A program made the translations under genes and the position numbers. A stretch of DNA of 45,275 bases, from the NCBI GenBank assembly GCA_023544645.1, contig JAMJFO010000025.1, positions 1 to 45,275 on the forward strand. The letters are read 5' to 3'. Within the stretch, counting starts at the first letter, position 1; the number at the start of each line of letters is the position of its first letter. A model generated the notes under the pieces. It saw only the letters and a program-made list of their open reading frames with translations, searched no databases and was not told the DNA's origin. The stretch is from Desulfobulbaceae bacterium. Its GTDB lineage: Bacteria > Desulfobacterota > Desulfobulbia > Desulfobulbales > Desulfobulbaceae. This document shows positions 31,596 through 40,591 of this stretch, one piece after another.

Positions 31596-31606
31596 GTTAT
31601 GAAATC

Positions 31607-33535
31607 CTACTTATAGCTCCGCTGCGTCGGTGTAACATTCTCAAACACCAAAGGCTCCTTATGCAGCGCAGCCTCTTTGCCTTCGCCTTTGTATTCAAAA
31701 ACCGCAACATGCGCATAATTGGCATCGTCACGCAGCGCTTCATGCTCCTCGGTCTGGCTCTCTTCGCGAAGATGGCAGCCGCAGGATTCCTCGCGCGCCA
31801 GAGCATCCTGTACCATGATCTCCGCAAATTCCATGAAATCGGCGACCCGTCCGGCACGCTCCAGGGCCTGATTCAACTCCTGACCGGATCCCGGCACCGT
31901 CACCCGATCCCAGAACTCCTGGCGGAGCTCCGGAATAAGCGCCAGCGCCCTGGCCAGTCCGTCACGGTTGCGGGCCATACCGCAATGATCCCAGAGGATC
32001 CTGCCCAGCCGGCGATGCAGATCATCCACCGTCTGCAGCCCTTTTTTTCCGGCCGCCCTGTTTTTCATCAACGCATCAATATGCTGCACCACGTGTTCTT
32101 CCGCAACCGTATACGCATCGTGATTGGTGTCGTGCATGTTATACCCGGTTTCGGCCAGATAATCGCAGATGGTATAGGGAAGAACAAAATAACCGTCTGC
32201 CAGCCCCTGCATGAGGGCGGAGGCGCCGAGGCGGTTGGCGCCGTGGTCGGAAAAATTAGCCTCGCCCAGTACGAACAGGCCGGGAACGGTGGACATCAGG
32301 TTGTAATCGACCCATAGACCGCCCATGGTGTAGTGAACCGCCGGGTAGATCATCATCGGCCGGCAGCTCGGGTCCTGGGCCGTAATTTTCTCATACATAT
32401 GAAACAGGTTGCCGTATTTACGCATGATCACATCATGGCCGTCCCGGGTAATGGCGTCCCGGAAGTCGAGATACACGGCCAATCCTGTTTCTCCCACGCC
32501 CCTGCCCTGGTCGCATACCTCCTTGGCATTCCGCGAAGCCACATCTCTGGGCACCAGATTGCCGAAACTCGGATACTTTCGCTCAAGATAGTAATCCCGG
32601 TCTTCCTCCGGAATATCAACGGGGTCGCGGGTTTCGCCGCTATTTTTCGGCACCCATACCCGCCCGTCGTTGCGCAGGCTTTCGCTCATCAAAGTGAGCT
32701 TGGACTGATAATCTCCATGCACGGGAATACAGGTTGGATGGATCTGCACAAAAGAAGGATTGGCAAACCCGGCGCCCCGCTTGTATGCCCGCCAGGCCGC
32801 AGTCACGTTGGAAGCCATGGCATTGGTGGACAGGAAGTACGTATTGCCGTAGCCGCCGGTGGCCAGGACCACGGCATTTCCACAGTAGCGTTCCAGCCTG
32901 CCGGTGACCAGATTCCGGCAGACAATCCCCTTAGCCTTTCCGTCGATAACCACCAGGTCCATCATCTCGCGCCGGGGAAAAAGGGTGACCTTGCCGGCCG
33001 CCACCTGCCGCATCATGGCCGAGTACGCGCCGAACAGCAGCTGCTGGCCGGTCTGTCCCCGGGCGTAAAAAGTGCGGGAGACCTGAGCTCCGCCAAAGGA
33101 CCGGTTGGCCAGGGTGCCGCCATACTCCCTGGCGAATGGCACACCCTGGGCCACGCACTGGTCGATGATGTTATTGCTGACCTGGGCCAGCCGGTAGACG
33201 TTGGCCTCCCGGGAGCGGAAATCGCCCCCTTTAATGGTGTCGTAGAAAAGGCGGAAAATGGAATCGCCGTCGTTCTGGTAATTCTTGGCCGCATTAATCC
33301 CGCCCTGGGCGGCTATGGAATGCGCCCGGCGCGGACTGTCCTGGATGCAGAACGCCTTGACGTTATAGCCAAGCTCACCGAGGGTTGCGGCGGCAGAAGC
33401 ACCGGCCAGGCCGGTCCCCACCACCAGGATCTCGTATTTCCTCTTGTTGGCCGGGTTGACCAGCCGGTTCTCGAATCGGCGGCGGTCCCATTTTTCGGAC
33501 AGGGGCCCTTCCGGTATCTTGGCGTCAAGCTGCAT
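31607..33535 (-). CDS. sdhA: Succinate dehydrogenase/fumarate reductase flavoprotein subunit
   Basis: The 642-residue catalytic subunit. The FAD-binding Rossmann motif is [19 protein letters not shown], the covalent FAD-linkage His lies in [11 protein letters not shown], and the dicarboxylate active site in [17 protein letters not shown] and SESLRNDGR. The C-terminal helical domain is complete. Length and N-terminus match the b558-linked type found in epsilon- and deltaproteobacteria and Bacillus-like organisms rather than the E. coli SdhA type. It lies between sdhC and sdhB with short gaps. No anomaly seen. Confidence 0.96.
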   Translation of the reverse strand: MQLDAKIPEGPLSEKWDRRRFENRLVNPANKRKYEILVVGTGLAGASAAATLGELGYNVKAFCIQDSPRRAHSIAAQGGINAAKNYQNDGDSIFRLFYDTIKGGDFRSREANVYRLAQVSNNIIDQCVAQGVPFAREYGGTLANRSFGGAQVSRTFYARGQTGQQLLFGAYSAMMRQVAAGKVTLFPRREMMDLVVIDGKAKGIVCRNLVTGRLERYCGNAVVLATGGYGNTYFLSTNAMASNVTAAWRAYKRGAGFANPSFVQIHPTCIPVHGDYQSKLTLMSESLRNDGRVWVPKNSGETRDPVDIPEEDRDYYLERKYPSFGNLVPRDVASRNAKEVCDQGRGVGETGLAVYLDFRDAITRDGHDVIMRKYGNLFHMYEKITAQDPSCRPMMIYPAVHYTMGGLWVDYNLMSTVPGLFVLGEANFSDHGANRLGASALMQGLADGYFVLPYTICDYLAETGYNMHDTNHDAYTVAEEHVVQHIDALMKNRAAGKKGLQTVDDLHRRLGRILWDHCGMARNRDGLARALALIPELRQEFWDRVTVPGSGQELNQALERAGRVADFMEFAEIMVQDALAREESCGCHLREESQTEEHEALRDDANYAHVAVFEYKGEGKEAALHKEPLVFENVTPTQRSYK

Positions 33536-33579
33536 TATTCCGGTTCAGAGTAGAGGTGGACAGTTGGCTAAACATCATT

Positions 33580-34230
33580 TCAGACCAAAATATTGCTGTT
33601 CACGAGGAGCAGGAGTACAATGAGAATAAAGACAGCTGTAATGAGACCGCAGACCAGCCAGGCACAGGCCCTGATCACTCGGTCATACTTGGGATGGCTG
33701 ATCCCCAGTGACTGGAACATCGACCAGAATCCGTGGCTGACATGGAGCCCCAGACCGCTGAGACCGACTATATAAATAAAGGTGTAGAAGGGTCTGGCCA
33801 GAACCTCGGCAACTATGTCGGCAATGGTTCTGCTGTGGTCGGTAAAATGAAAATTGAACAGGTGGATAAGGATAAAACAGAATATAACCATACCGGTATA
33901 GGGCATTGTTGCCGAGCCCCAGCTCCTGCCGCCGGCACTGTTGTGCACCGCGTATCTTGATGACCGGGCGCCAAGGTTACCGAGAAAAAGGATTGTTCCG
34001 GTAAGGATGTGAACCAGGAAAATGGCCAGGAGAAGCAGTTCCGCCGCATGCAGCAGAAATCCCAGGCCGTGCAGATGTCCGGCATAGGACAGGAAAGCCG
34101 CGCGGCCGAAAAAAATTGAACTGTTGCCGGCGGCATGGACCAGAAGAAAGCCCCCGAGCATCAGCCCGGTCAAGGACATGATATACTTCTTGCCAAGTGA
34201 TGATTTGATGGTTTGGGTAAACCACGACAT
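33580..34230 (-). CDS. sdhC: Succinate dehydrogenase/fumarate reductase cytochrome b558 subunit
   Basis: A 216-residue membrane anchor with five predicted transmembrane helices and repeated His residues at helix positions (LVHAAGNSS, LHGLGFLLHAAEL, LVHILTGTI, LIHLFNFHF, GLHVSHGFW). These fit a di-heme, single-subunit anchor that exchanges electrons with quinone. I chose the ATG at 34230 (MSWFTQTIKSSLGKKY) because GAGGG lies about ten bases upstream and the family begins there. The longer frame would extend past the divergent radical SAM start at 34302. It is the first gene of the C-A-B operon. Confidence 0.93.
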   Translation of the reverse strand: MSWFTQTIKSSLGKKYIMSLTGLMLGGFLLVHAAGNSSIFFGRAAFLSYAGHLHGLGFLLHAAELLLLAIFLVHILTGTILFLGNLGARSSRYAVHNSAGGRSWGSATMPYTGMVIFCFILIHLFNFHFTDHSRTIADIVAEVLARPFYTFIYIVGLSGLGLHVSHGFWSMFQSLGISHPKYDRVIRACAWLVCGLITAVFILIVLLLLVNSNILV

Positions 34231-34301
34231 AGCAGGCTGCCCTCGCATGAACATTGCAAAATGAATACAAAATACTTTATTCAACTCATCTGTAGAAAAC
34301 A

Positions 34302-35270
34302 ATGGCAAAAATCAGAAAAGAACCATCTTATCTGGAATTACATCGAAGCGGCGCCCTGAAGGATCGGGCTGCCAGAGCCCGTGAACTGCTGCATGAATGC
34401 ACTGTCTGCCCCCATGGCTGCGGGATCAACAGGCTGCAGAGCGAACTCGGCCTGTGCCGGATAGGCGCGAAGGCCAGGGTGGCGAGTTTTGGCGCCCACT
34501 TCGGCGAAGAATCTCCCCTGGTCGGCCGGAACGGCTCGGGCACCATTTTCTTTGCGGGCTGCAACCTGTTGTGCGTTTTCTGCCAGAATGACGATATCAG
34601 CCATATCGACAAGCAGGGCGATTCTGCCGCCGATGCAGTTGACGGTGATGAATTGGCGGCAATCATGATCAACCTGCAGTCCCAGGGCTGCCACAATATC
34701 AACCTGGTCACCCCCTCCCACGTTATTCCCCAGTTTCTTGCAGCCCTGCCCGTTGCCGCAGACCAGGGACTGAATATACCTATTGTCTACAACTCCGGCG
34801 GATATGACAGTGTTGCCGCCCTGCGTCTGCTGGAGGGCGTTGTCGATATTTACATGCCGGACTGCAAATTCTGGACATCCGAGACAGCCAGGCTTTACAC
34901 AAAAGCCAAGGATTATCCGGAAGTCATGCGGAAAGCGCTCAAGGAGATGCACCGCCAGGTCGGCGAACTGGTGATGGACGAAGAGGGGCTGGCCCGCCGG
35001 GGTCTCCTGGTCCGGCACCTGGTCATGCCCGGGCATCTTGAGGAAACAAGGGGTGTGCTTGCCTTCCTCGCCCATGAAATCTCCACCGAAACCTATGTCA
35101 ATATCATGGACCAGTACCGCCCCTGCCACCGGGCCTTGGAATACGACAACATCAATCGGCCCTTACAGGCCGCCGAATATCAACAGGCGCTGGCCCTGGC
35201 AAATGAATACGGCCTGCACCGCCTGGATCAGAGGGAATGGAAAAATCTGTTGAGACGTCTGGGGTTGTGA
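34302..35270 (+). CDS. PflX-like radical SAM protein
   Basis: A 322-residue protein of the COG1313/PflX group, related to pyruvate formate-lyase activating enzymes. The radical SAM cluster motif is C87-x3-C91-x2-C94 (GCNLLCVFCQN). An upstream set of four Cys (C33, C36, C40, C52: CTVCPHGCG ... LCRIG) could hold a second metal or Fe-S site. The C-terminal part is well conserved (YRPCHRALEYDNINRPL). No glycyl-radical enzyme is in the window, so the target is unknown. It is divergent from sdhC with about 70 bases between them. The Shine-Dalgarno sequence is weak. Confidence 0.88.
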   Translation: MAKIRKEPSYLELHRSGALKDRAARARELLHECTVCPHGCGINRLQSELGLCRIGAKARVASFGAHFGEESPLVGRNGSGTIFFAGCNLLCVFCQNDDISHIDKQGDSAADAVDGDELAAIMINLQSQGCHNINLVTPSHVIPQFLAALPVAADQGLNIPIVYNSGGYDSVAALRLLEGVVDIYMPDCKFWTSETARLYTKAKDYPEVMRKALKEMHRQVGELVMDEEGLARRGLLVRHLVMPGHLEETRGVLAFLAHEISTETYVNIMDQYRPCHRALEYDNINRPLQAAEYQQALALANEYGLHRLDQREWKNLLRRLGL

Positions 35271-35297
35271 ATGTGAGTAAAAAAAATATACAAAAAA

Positions 35298-36392
35298 TTA
35301 TATTGGCCGATCTTTCTGCTCCGCCTTGCGCAGACCGACCATCAGCAGTTTCATGAAATATCCGATCTCCGGCGCGTCAAAATCTTCCGGCGGCAGACCA
35401 GGGGTAAACTTGAACACCCCCTTTTTTTCTTTCAGGACATCATAAAAAGCTGTTTTCCCTTTTTTCCCGCCATAACTTGCCTTGATCAGAGCGCCCTGGC
35501 GCAGGGAAAAACGGCCATTCCCTTTTGGCAGCTGGGTAATGGTCAGGATACCGGTCTTGTGTGCCGCATGCAGCGACTGAAAAAGCGCTTCCGGAGGGAA
35601 GCCCTCCAATCTGCCGGTCATGATCGAAACAAAATCCATGCTCCGGTACCTGTTGGCACTGGACAATCTTTTGGCAAGCAAACGGGTAAAATAATGCTGG
35701 AGTATGGGATACCTGCCCAATAGATTCTTGAATTCCCGATTGTCCACGTACATTATTTCACAGGGCCCCTCGGCCTGGACAGTGGCGCTTGCACCCTCCT
35801 CGCTGAGCAGGCTCATTTCGCCGAACACCTCTCCGGCGCCAAGCCTGGCAATGGCCAAGCCGGCATCGTTCAACACCGCTACACTTCCCGAAACCACAAT
35901 ATAAAAATTGTCGCCGCGATCACCCCGGCGGATAATGATCTGATCTTTAGCAAACCCGGCCTTCTTGAAGGAATGGACCACGTTGTAGAGATCACGGCGA
36001 TCAATATTGCGGAAAAAAGGAAAATTCTGCAGAAGATGCAGCATGCCGGACGAATCATTCACCTCCTCGGGAGGTTGTTCAGCCGCAAACCGGTCGTCAC
36101 GATTGAACTCGAGAACCACCGATCCGATGCAGCCGCTGCACATGACCACGCCTTCGGGAATAAGATCCGCCCGTTCATGTTCTATGACCAGGCGGTTCAG
36201 ATCAGTGCCCAGTATCTTGCAATTCTTGCGCTTGGCCGGCCCCTTGACCACGGTGTTGGTCACCAGCGACCCGCCGGTTTCATCATTTTCCATGACCACG
36301 GCAATACCGGAAACTATGAATACATCGCCGACTCTGAACATCGGGCAGTCAGCTGTTTCGTAGACCTGGAGTTGTATTTTCTGCTGATTCAT
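35298..36392 (-). CDS. Cys-containing N-domain + cyclic nucleotide-binding domain + DUF4388-like domain
   Basis: A 364-residue predicted cytoplasmic signalling protein. Residues 1-100 form a small Cys-bearing domain (ADCPMFRVGDVF, KRKNCKILG, VMCSGCIGSVVLEF) reminiscent of TIGR04076-type proteins. Residues about 120-245 are a CRP-like cyclic nucleotide-binding domain (IIRRGDRGDNFYIVVSGSV; LGAGEVFGEMSLLSEEGASA). Residues about 255-355 resemble DUF4388/PATAN domains (GRLEGFPPEALFQSLHAAHKTGILTI). There is no DNA-binding helix-turn-helix, so it is not a transcription factor of the CRP type. The ligand and output are unknown; the Cys residues could sense redox state or bind metal. Convergent with the radical SAM gene and divergent from the trp-linked gene. 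Confidence 0.78.
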   Translation of the reverse strand: MNQQKIQLQVYETADCPMFRVGDVFIVSGIAVVMENDETGGSLVTNTVVKGPAKRKNCKILGTDLNRLVIEHERADLIPEGVVMCSGCIGSVVLEFNRDDRFAAEQPPEEVNDSSGMLHLLQNFPFFRNIDRRDLYNVVHSFKKAGFAKDQIIIRRGDRGDNFYIVVSGSVAVLNDAGLAIARLGAGEVFGEMSLLSEEGASATVQAEGPCEIMYVDNREFKNLLGRYPILQHYFTRLLAKRLSSANRYRSMDFVSIMTGRLEGFPPEALFQSLHAAHKTGILTITQLPKGNGRFSLRQGALIKASYGGKKGKTAFYDVLKEKKGVFKFTPGLPPEDFDAPEIGYFMKLLMVGLRKAEQKDRPI

Positions 36393-36526
36393 CCTACTGT
36401 TTTCTCGCGCTGATCTTTCCGGAAAAAGCCTGTTGAAATGCAGGTGATTTATTTAGGTTATTGGTCTATTATGCCTGTAAAGGTTTAAAACAAACAAGAA
36501 ATATCTTCAACCGGAAGAATTCAAAG

Positions 36527-38179
36527 ATGCCCGACTTGCCAAAATCATACCTGCCCGGCTCCTCGGTTACTCCCCGGGGCCGGTTCCTGGTCGGTCTCCA
36601 TTGTCCACCCCCGTTCACGGTGGCCAACCTGCGGGAACAGGACCTGACAGGCATCCTCGGCCATACCGGCGACGGCTCACCCGTGGACAATCGCCGCAAC
36701 TTCCCTGCAGGCGATGTACAGGTCGCCAACACCAAATATATCTACGAAATCGCCAACGCCTTTCCTTTCCGGGGGGCAACATTCATCGATTCCGGATGGG
36801 CCGATGCCCGGGCAGCCGACCCGGCATCCATTGCCCTCCCGCCGCCGGCCAAATGCTCCCTGCGCATGGTCATGGAAAACCGTTTTGCCCAGGGCAGCTT
36901 CAAGTCGATCCTCCCGGAACTGCCGCTGCCGGTCCTGTACGGGCTTGCCGCCAACTCCACCGATCCGGAGGAATTGACCGCCCTGGCCGGATTCTGCTGC
37001 CGGCTGGAGCATGATGACAGCGGCAGACCGGTGGGCCTGCGGTTCATGGATGACGGACAGGGCGGCCTGCGGGCGGACATAGATGATTTTGCACTGTTTG
37101 AAACCATTGCCAACAACCCCTGGCTCCCCGACGCCTACAAGGAGGTTATGGTTCTGCGGCCAGGCGTTCAGGGAGCCAGCGAGATCGTCGGCGAATGGCA
37201 GGGCAGCGGCAGCCATGTGTTCGAGTATCTGCGCGGCAACAGCTATATTCCCGGGGGCCACTATGCCTCCAACATGGCCAGTGATGCCATACGCTACCAA
37301 ACCGCCGACCTGTCTCTGCAGGACATGCAGGCCCTGCGGCACCTCTACTACCAGCGGACCTACGCTGTCCTTGCCGGCAAGGCCGGGATCCCCCTGCCCG
37401 CAGGGCGCAGGAAACTCTCCACCAGCGAACTGGAGGATCTCCGCCGGCGGATCCTGCAGGTCATTGACAACGACAGCGAACAGGTGGCCACCCTGTGGGG
37501 ATGGAACTTCGGCTATGATTTTTCCGCCTCCGGCTACCGGCTGCATGCCTCGCACCAGATGATCCATCAGCAGTATGCCATGGTGCCGCAATCGGTTGCC
37601 ACCGATGACAACGCCATGGCCATACCGTCATACAGCTGCGGCGACCTTGTTGCCGATACCATCCAGCGCTACCGATCCGTCACCGGAAGTGACTTCTTCA
37701 GCGACCTGCTGGCCGCGGTCCGCGGCAACATCAGGACCGACCGGAAAAAAGGAGAAAATAATCTGGTTGTATGGGAAGATGAAAACGTGCTACTCTTTGT
37801 TCCCAAGGCACAGGTCTCGCAATGGGAGCTCCAGCTCCTGGTGACCGCCGACACCTTTGACGGGCCGGTGGGAAACGTGGTCGAGGCAGACACCGAGGTC
37901 AGGGATTCCATTGACCGCGGGATACTCACTGCCCAGAAGATATTCGCCGGACTGGGCGCCAGGATGGTCACGTCAATAGAGTTCCCCAAGCGTTTGCGCG
38001 TGGATAACGGCCAGCGGCTGTTGTACTCATTCCTGCCGAAACTGCCCTGGAGCATGGGCGCCTTCAGCGAGGCCCAGCTGCGGTTCATCTGCGGCCATTA
38101 TCCCGAAGATTTTGCCGTCTGCTGCAGGCTGCAGTTGAAAACAAAAAACATTTACCTGAGCGACAACACAACGCCATGA
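36527..38179 (+). CDS. Uncharacterised protein with HIT/GalT-like C-terminal region, coupled to trpB
   Basis: A 550-residue protein I do not recognise by name. The N-terminal 300 residues show no familiar motif. The C-terminal part resembles the HIT/galactose-1-phosphate uridylyltransferase superfamily. WGWNFGYDFSASGYR is followed by ASHQMIHQQYAMVP, which aligns with the GalT active site (SNPHPHCQ); the last His and the Gln are kept but the first His is Met. VVWEDENVLLFVPKAQVSQWEL then resembles the second GalT repeat. I chose the ATG at 36527 with GGAAG upstream over a TTG 66 bases earlier. The stop overlaps the trpB start (ATGA). A nucleotidyl- or phosphoryl-transfer role is possible, not shown. 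Confidence 0.75.
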   Translation: MPDLPKSYLPGSSVTPRGRFLVGLHCPPPFTVANLREQDLTGILGHTGDGSPVDNRRNFPAGDVQVANTKYIYEIANAFPFRGATFIDSGWADARAADPASIALPPPAKCSLRMVMENRFAQGSFKSILPELPLPVLYGLAANSTDPEELTALAGFCCRLEHDDSGRPVGLRFMDDGQGGLRADIDDFALFETIANNPWLPDAYKEVMVLRPGVQGASEIVGEWQGSGSHVFEYLRGNSYIPGGHYASNMASDAIRYQTADLSLQDMQALRHLYYQRTYAVLAGKAGIPLPAGRRKLSTSELEDLRRRILQVIDNDSEQVATLWGWNFGYDFSASGYRLHASHQMIHQQYAMVPQSVATDDNAMAIPSYSCGDLVADTIQRYRSVTGSDFFSDLLAAVRGNIRTDRKKGENNLVVWEDENVLLFVPKAQVSQWELQLLVTADTFDGPVGNVVEADTEVRDSIDRGILTAQKIFAGLGARMVTSIEFPKRLRVDNGQRLLYSFLPKLPWSMGAFSEAQLRFICGHYPEDFAVCCRLQLKTKNIYLSDNTTP

Positions 38180-39429
38180 ACCAAGCAAATTCGAAAAGAG
38201 GGTATTTCGGGAACTGGGGAGGGGCTTTCATCCCTGAAGTGCTCCACCAGACCTTTACCGAGCTGAATGAAGCCTACCTGCGAGTCCGCGGGGACGAAAC
38301 CTTCTGGCAGGAATACGTCGACCTGATGGCCAATTATTCCTGCCGTCCCACTCCGCTCACCTTTGCCGAAAATCTGACTAAACACTTCGGCGGCGCCAGG
38401 ATCTACATCAAGCGTGAAGACCTCAACCATACCGGCGCGCACAAGGCCAATAATGTCATGGGCCAGGGACTGCTGGTCAAGCGGATGGGGAAAAAACGGG
38501 TCATCGCCGAAACCGGAGCCGGCCAGCACGGGGTGGCCACCGCCACCATGGCCGCCCGTTTCGGTTTTGCATGCACTATCTATATGGGCGAAGAAGATGT
38601 GGCCCGCCAGCGGCCCAATGTGTTCTGGATGGAAAAGCTGGGCGCTACCGTGGTGCCGGTTACAGATGGATCACGAACCCTCAAGGACGCCATCAACGAA
38701 GCCTTCCGTGACTGGGTTGCCAGCATGGACTCCACCCATTATGTCTTGGGCACGGTCTGCGGCCCTCATCCTTTCCCGGAAATGGTGGCCTGGTTCCAGT
38801 CGATCATCGGCCAGGAAGCCCGCAAACAGATACTCGCCCAGCACGGCAACATGCCGGCGGCCGTTTACGCCTGCGTCGGGGGCGGCTCCAACGCCCTGGG
38901 CATCTTTCAGGGGTTCATGGCTGAGCGGGCGGTGGAACTGGTGGGGGTTGAAGCAGGCGGCAAGGGCATCGACACCGACCACCATGCCTCACGCATGACC
39001 GGCACCAGGGCGGCGGCCGGCGTGGCTCAGGGGTATAAAACCATGTTCCTCCAGGATGATGACGGTCAGATGCTGGACACCCACTCCATCGCCGCCGGGC
39101 TTGACTATGTCGGCATATCACCCATTCTCGCCGACCTGGGCGATTCCGGCCGGGTCCGCTTCGAAGCGGCCACTGACCGGGAAGTCATCGAAGCCCTGGA
39201 ACTGACCATGCGCACCGAAGGGATCATCCCGGCCCTGGAATCATCCCACGCCTTTGTCCAGGCATTCAAGGACGCGCCGGAGATGAACCCCCATGAGGCA
39301 ATTATCATCAACATGTCCGGCCGCGGCGACAAGGATATCTTCACCATCGCCCACGCCTTTGACGACCCTTCCTGGAAAAAGTTCATCATCGGTCGGGCAC
39401 AAGAATACCGCAAATCATCTGGAGAATAA
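38176..39429 (+). CDS. trpB: Tryptophan synthase beta chain
   Basis: The 417-residue PLP enzyme joins indole and serine to tryptophan. The PLP-binding lysine is K90 in HTGAHKANN, and the phosphate-binding loop is GGGSNALGIF. The sequence starts with the TrpB1 pattern GYFGNWGGAFIPEVL, so it is the normal TrpA-partnered type and not TrpB2. It overlaps the upstream HIT-like gene by four bases, and trpA starts six bases after its stop. No other trp gene is in the window. Confidence 0.97.
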   Translation: MNQANSKRGYFGNWGGAFIPEVLHQTFTELNEAYLRVRGDETFWQEYVDLMANYSCRPTPLTFAENLTKHFGGARIYIKREDLNHTGAHKANNVMGQGLLVKRMGKKRVIAETGAGQHGVATATMAARFGFACTIYMGEEDVARQRPNVFWMEKLGATVVPVTDGSRTLKDAINEAFRDWVASMDSTHYVLGTVCGPHPFPEMVAWFQSIIGQEARKQILAQHGNMPAAVYACVGGGSNALGIFQGFMAERAVELVGVEAGGKGIDTDHHASRMTGTRAAAGVAQGYKTMFLQDDDGQMLDTHSIAAGLDYVGISPILADLGDSGRVRFEAATDREVIEALELTMRTEGIIPALESSHAFVQAFKDAPEMNPHEAIIINMSGRGDKDIFTIAHAFDDPSWKKFIIGRAQEYRKSSGE

Positions 39430-39435
39430 GCCGGC

Positions 39436-40209
39436 ATGAACCTTACTGCTGATCTACAAAAGCGGCTGCAGAACAAGCCGATCCTGCTCATGACCCACCT
39501 GGTGCTGGGCTATCCCTCACTTGAGGTAAATCGCGAGGTAATCCGCCAGATGGCGGAAAACGGCGTGGACTGCATCGAGCTGCAGATACCTTTTTCCGAA
39601 CCCATGGCCGACGGCCCGGTCATCCTCAGGGCCAATCAGGATGCCCTGAACAGAGGTATCAGGGTGGCGGACTGCATACAATTCGCCGCAGATATCGTGC
39701 AGGAGTTCCCGCAGGTCAATTTTCTGTTCATGACCTACTACAACATCATTTTCCGCTACGGGGAAGAGGATTTTATCAAAGGCGCGGCGGAGATCGGCAT
39801 CAAGGGATTCATCGTTCCCGACCTGCCCCCGGAAGAAGGCGAATCCTATCTCAGTCTCAGCAAAAAATACCGCACCGCGCCCATCATGTTCTTCACCCCG
39901 ACCAGCACGGAGGAGCGCATGCGTAAAGTGGAGAAAATGGGCAGCGGTTTTATCTACTGCGTGGCCCGTAAAGGAGTTACCGGCAAAAAAACGGCAATGG
40001 ATGACTCCCTTGCCCGAAGCCTCAACAGTTACCGCAGCGCGACCTCTCTCCCGCTGGCGGTGGGATTCGGCATCAGCAGCCGGGAAGACGTGGCCATGCT
40101 GGAAGGAAAAGCGGACATGGCCGTCATCGGCACCGCCACCATCCGGTTGGTGGACAACCAGGGACCGGCCGCAGTAGGACCTTTCATTGCAGAACTCCTG
40201 GGACACTGA
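39436..40209 (+). CDS. trpA: Tryptophan synthase alpha chain
   Basis: The 257-residue TIM barrel cleaves indole-3-glycerol phosphate and passes indole to TrpB. The catalytic Glu is in CIELQIPFSEPMADGPVI and the catalytic Asp in IVPDLPPEEG. The phosphate-binding segments VGFGISSRED and AVIGTATIRL are present. It follows trpB by six bases. FSEPMADGP differs slightly from the usual FSDPLADGP, a conservative change. This looks like the end of the transcription unit. Confidence 0.95.
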   Translation: MNLTADLQKRLQNKPILLMTHLVLGYPSLEVNREVIRQMAENGVDCIELQIPFSEPMADGPVILRANQDALNRGIRVADCIQFAADIVQEFPQVNFLFMTYYNIIFRYGEEDFIKGAAEIGIKGFIVPDLPPEEGESYLSLSKKYRTAPIMFFTPTSTEERMRKVEKMGSGFIYCVARKGVTGKKTAMDDSLARSLNSYRSATSLPLAVGFGISSREDVAMLEGKADMAVIGTATIRLVDNQGPAAVGPFIAELLGH

Positions 40210-40284
40210 TTTTAACGGCGCACCCCCTAAGGGTTAAGACACATTTTTACCCTATCCTCTAATTTTCCAGCATCGATCCACCTC

Positions 40285-40483
40285 GCCTGCATTTCTCACA
40301 AGGTTTGTAGCGAGAAGCCGTAAAGTGGTGTGGTACAGATAGCGAGCCTTGCGAGACTTCGAGACGCAGTACCGAAAACACTCGCAGGCATACTGTACGT
40401 ATGTCGAGAATGTTTTCGGTGCTGCAACGCAGTAGACATGGTGCTTTTCGGGTTCGCAGCAGAATCTTGCGAGAAATGCAGGC
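40285..40483. repeat. Decayed palindromic element (MITE-like or long hairpin)
   Basis: Outer arms 40285-40302 and 40466-40483 are 18 bases each with one mismatch (GCCTGCATTTCTCACAAG against CTTGCGAGAAATGCAGGC). Inner arms 40366-40380 and 40411-40425 are 15 bases with one mismatch (GCAGTACCGAAAACA against TGTTTTCGGTGCTGC). The tip contains CATAC/GTATG. The sequence between outer and inner arms is only partly complementary, as in an aged element with indels. It has no coding capacity. It fits a non-autonomous transposable element or a repeated extragenic palindrome. Confidence 0.65.
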
Positions 40484-40533
40484 TAGCCGGTTAGAAAAAA
40501 TCGTTGCTCTTGCAGCGTATTTCCCTTGCAAAA

Positions 40534-40554
40534 ACATTTGACAATGATAAATGT
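40534..40554 (+). promoter_or_regulatory. Candidate Fur box and -35 element upstream of feoA
   Basis: ACATTT (40534-40539) and AAATGT (40549-40554) form a perfect inverted repeat around GACAATGAT. The core GACAATGATAAA resembles the GATAAT repeats of the Fur consensus. A TTGACA hexamer (40538-40543) overlaps it and could be the -35 element; the -10 is poor. The position 40 to 60 bases before feoA fits iron-dependent repression, which is inference. Confidence 0.45.
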
Positions 40555-40591
40555 TTGGTGTACCTAAAACAAGAGTCAATGTGAGGGTAAA

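Larger units (their letters stand above)
40210..40591. other. Intergenic region, 382 bases, between trpA and feoA
   Basis: No gene is supported. The middle is filled by a palindromic element (40285-40483). The last 100 bases hold a candidate Fur-type site and promoter, then the feoA ribosome binding site GAGGG four bases before the ATG. Confidence 0.6.

Noticed and set aside
32333-33553. Long open frame (406 codons) antisense to sdhA
   Set aside because: The opposite strand encodes a complete SdhA with all motifs; the antisense product has no recognisable domain.
40285-40483. CRISPR array or tRNA-like structure in the trpA-feoA gap
   Set aside because: There are no regularly spaced direct repeats and no cloverleaf or T-loop; the symmetry is one nested inverted repeat.
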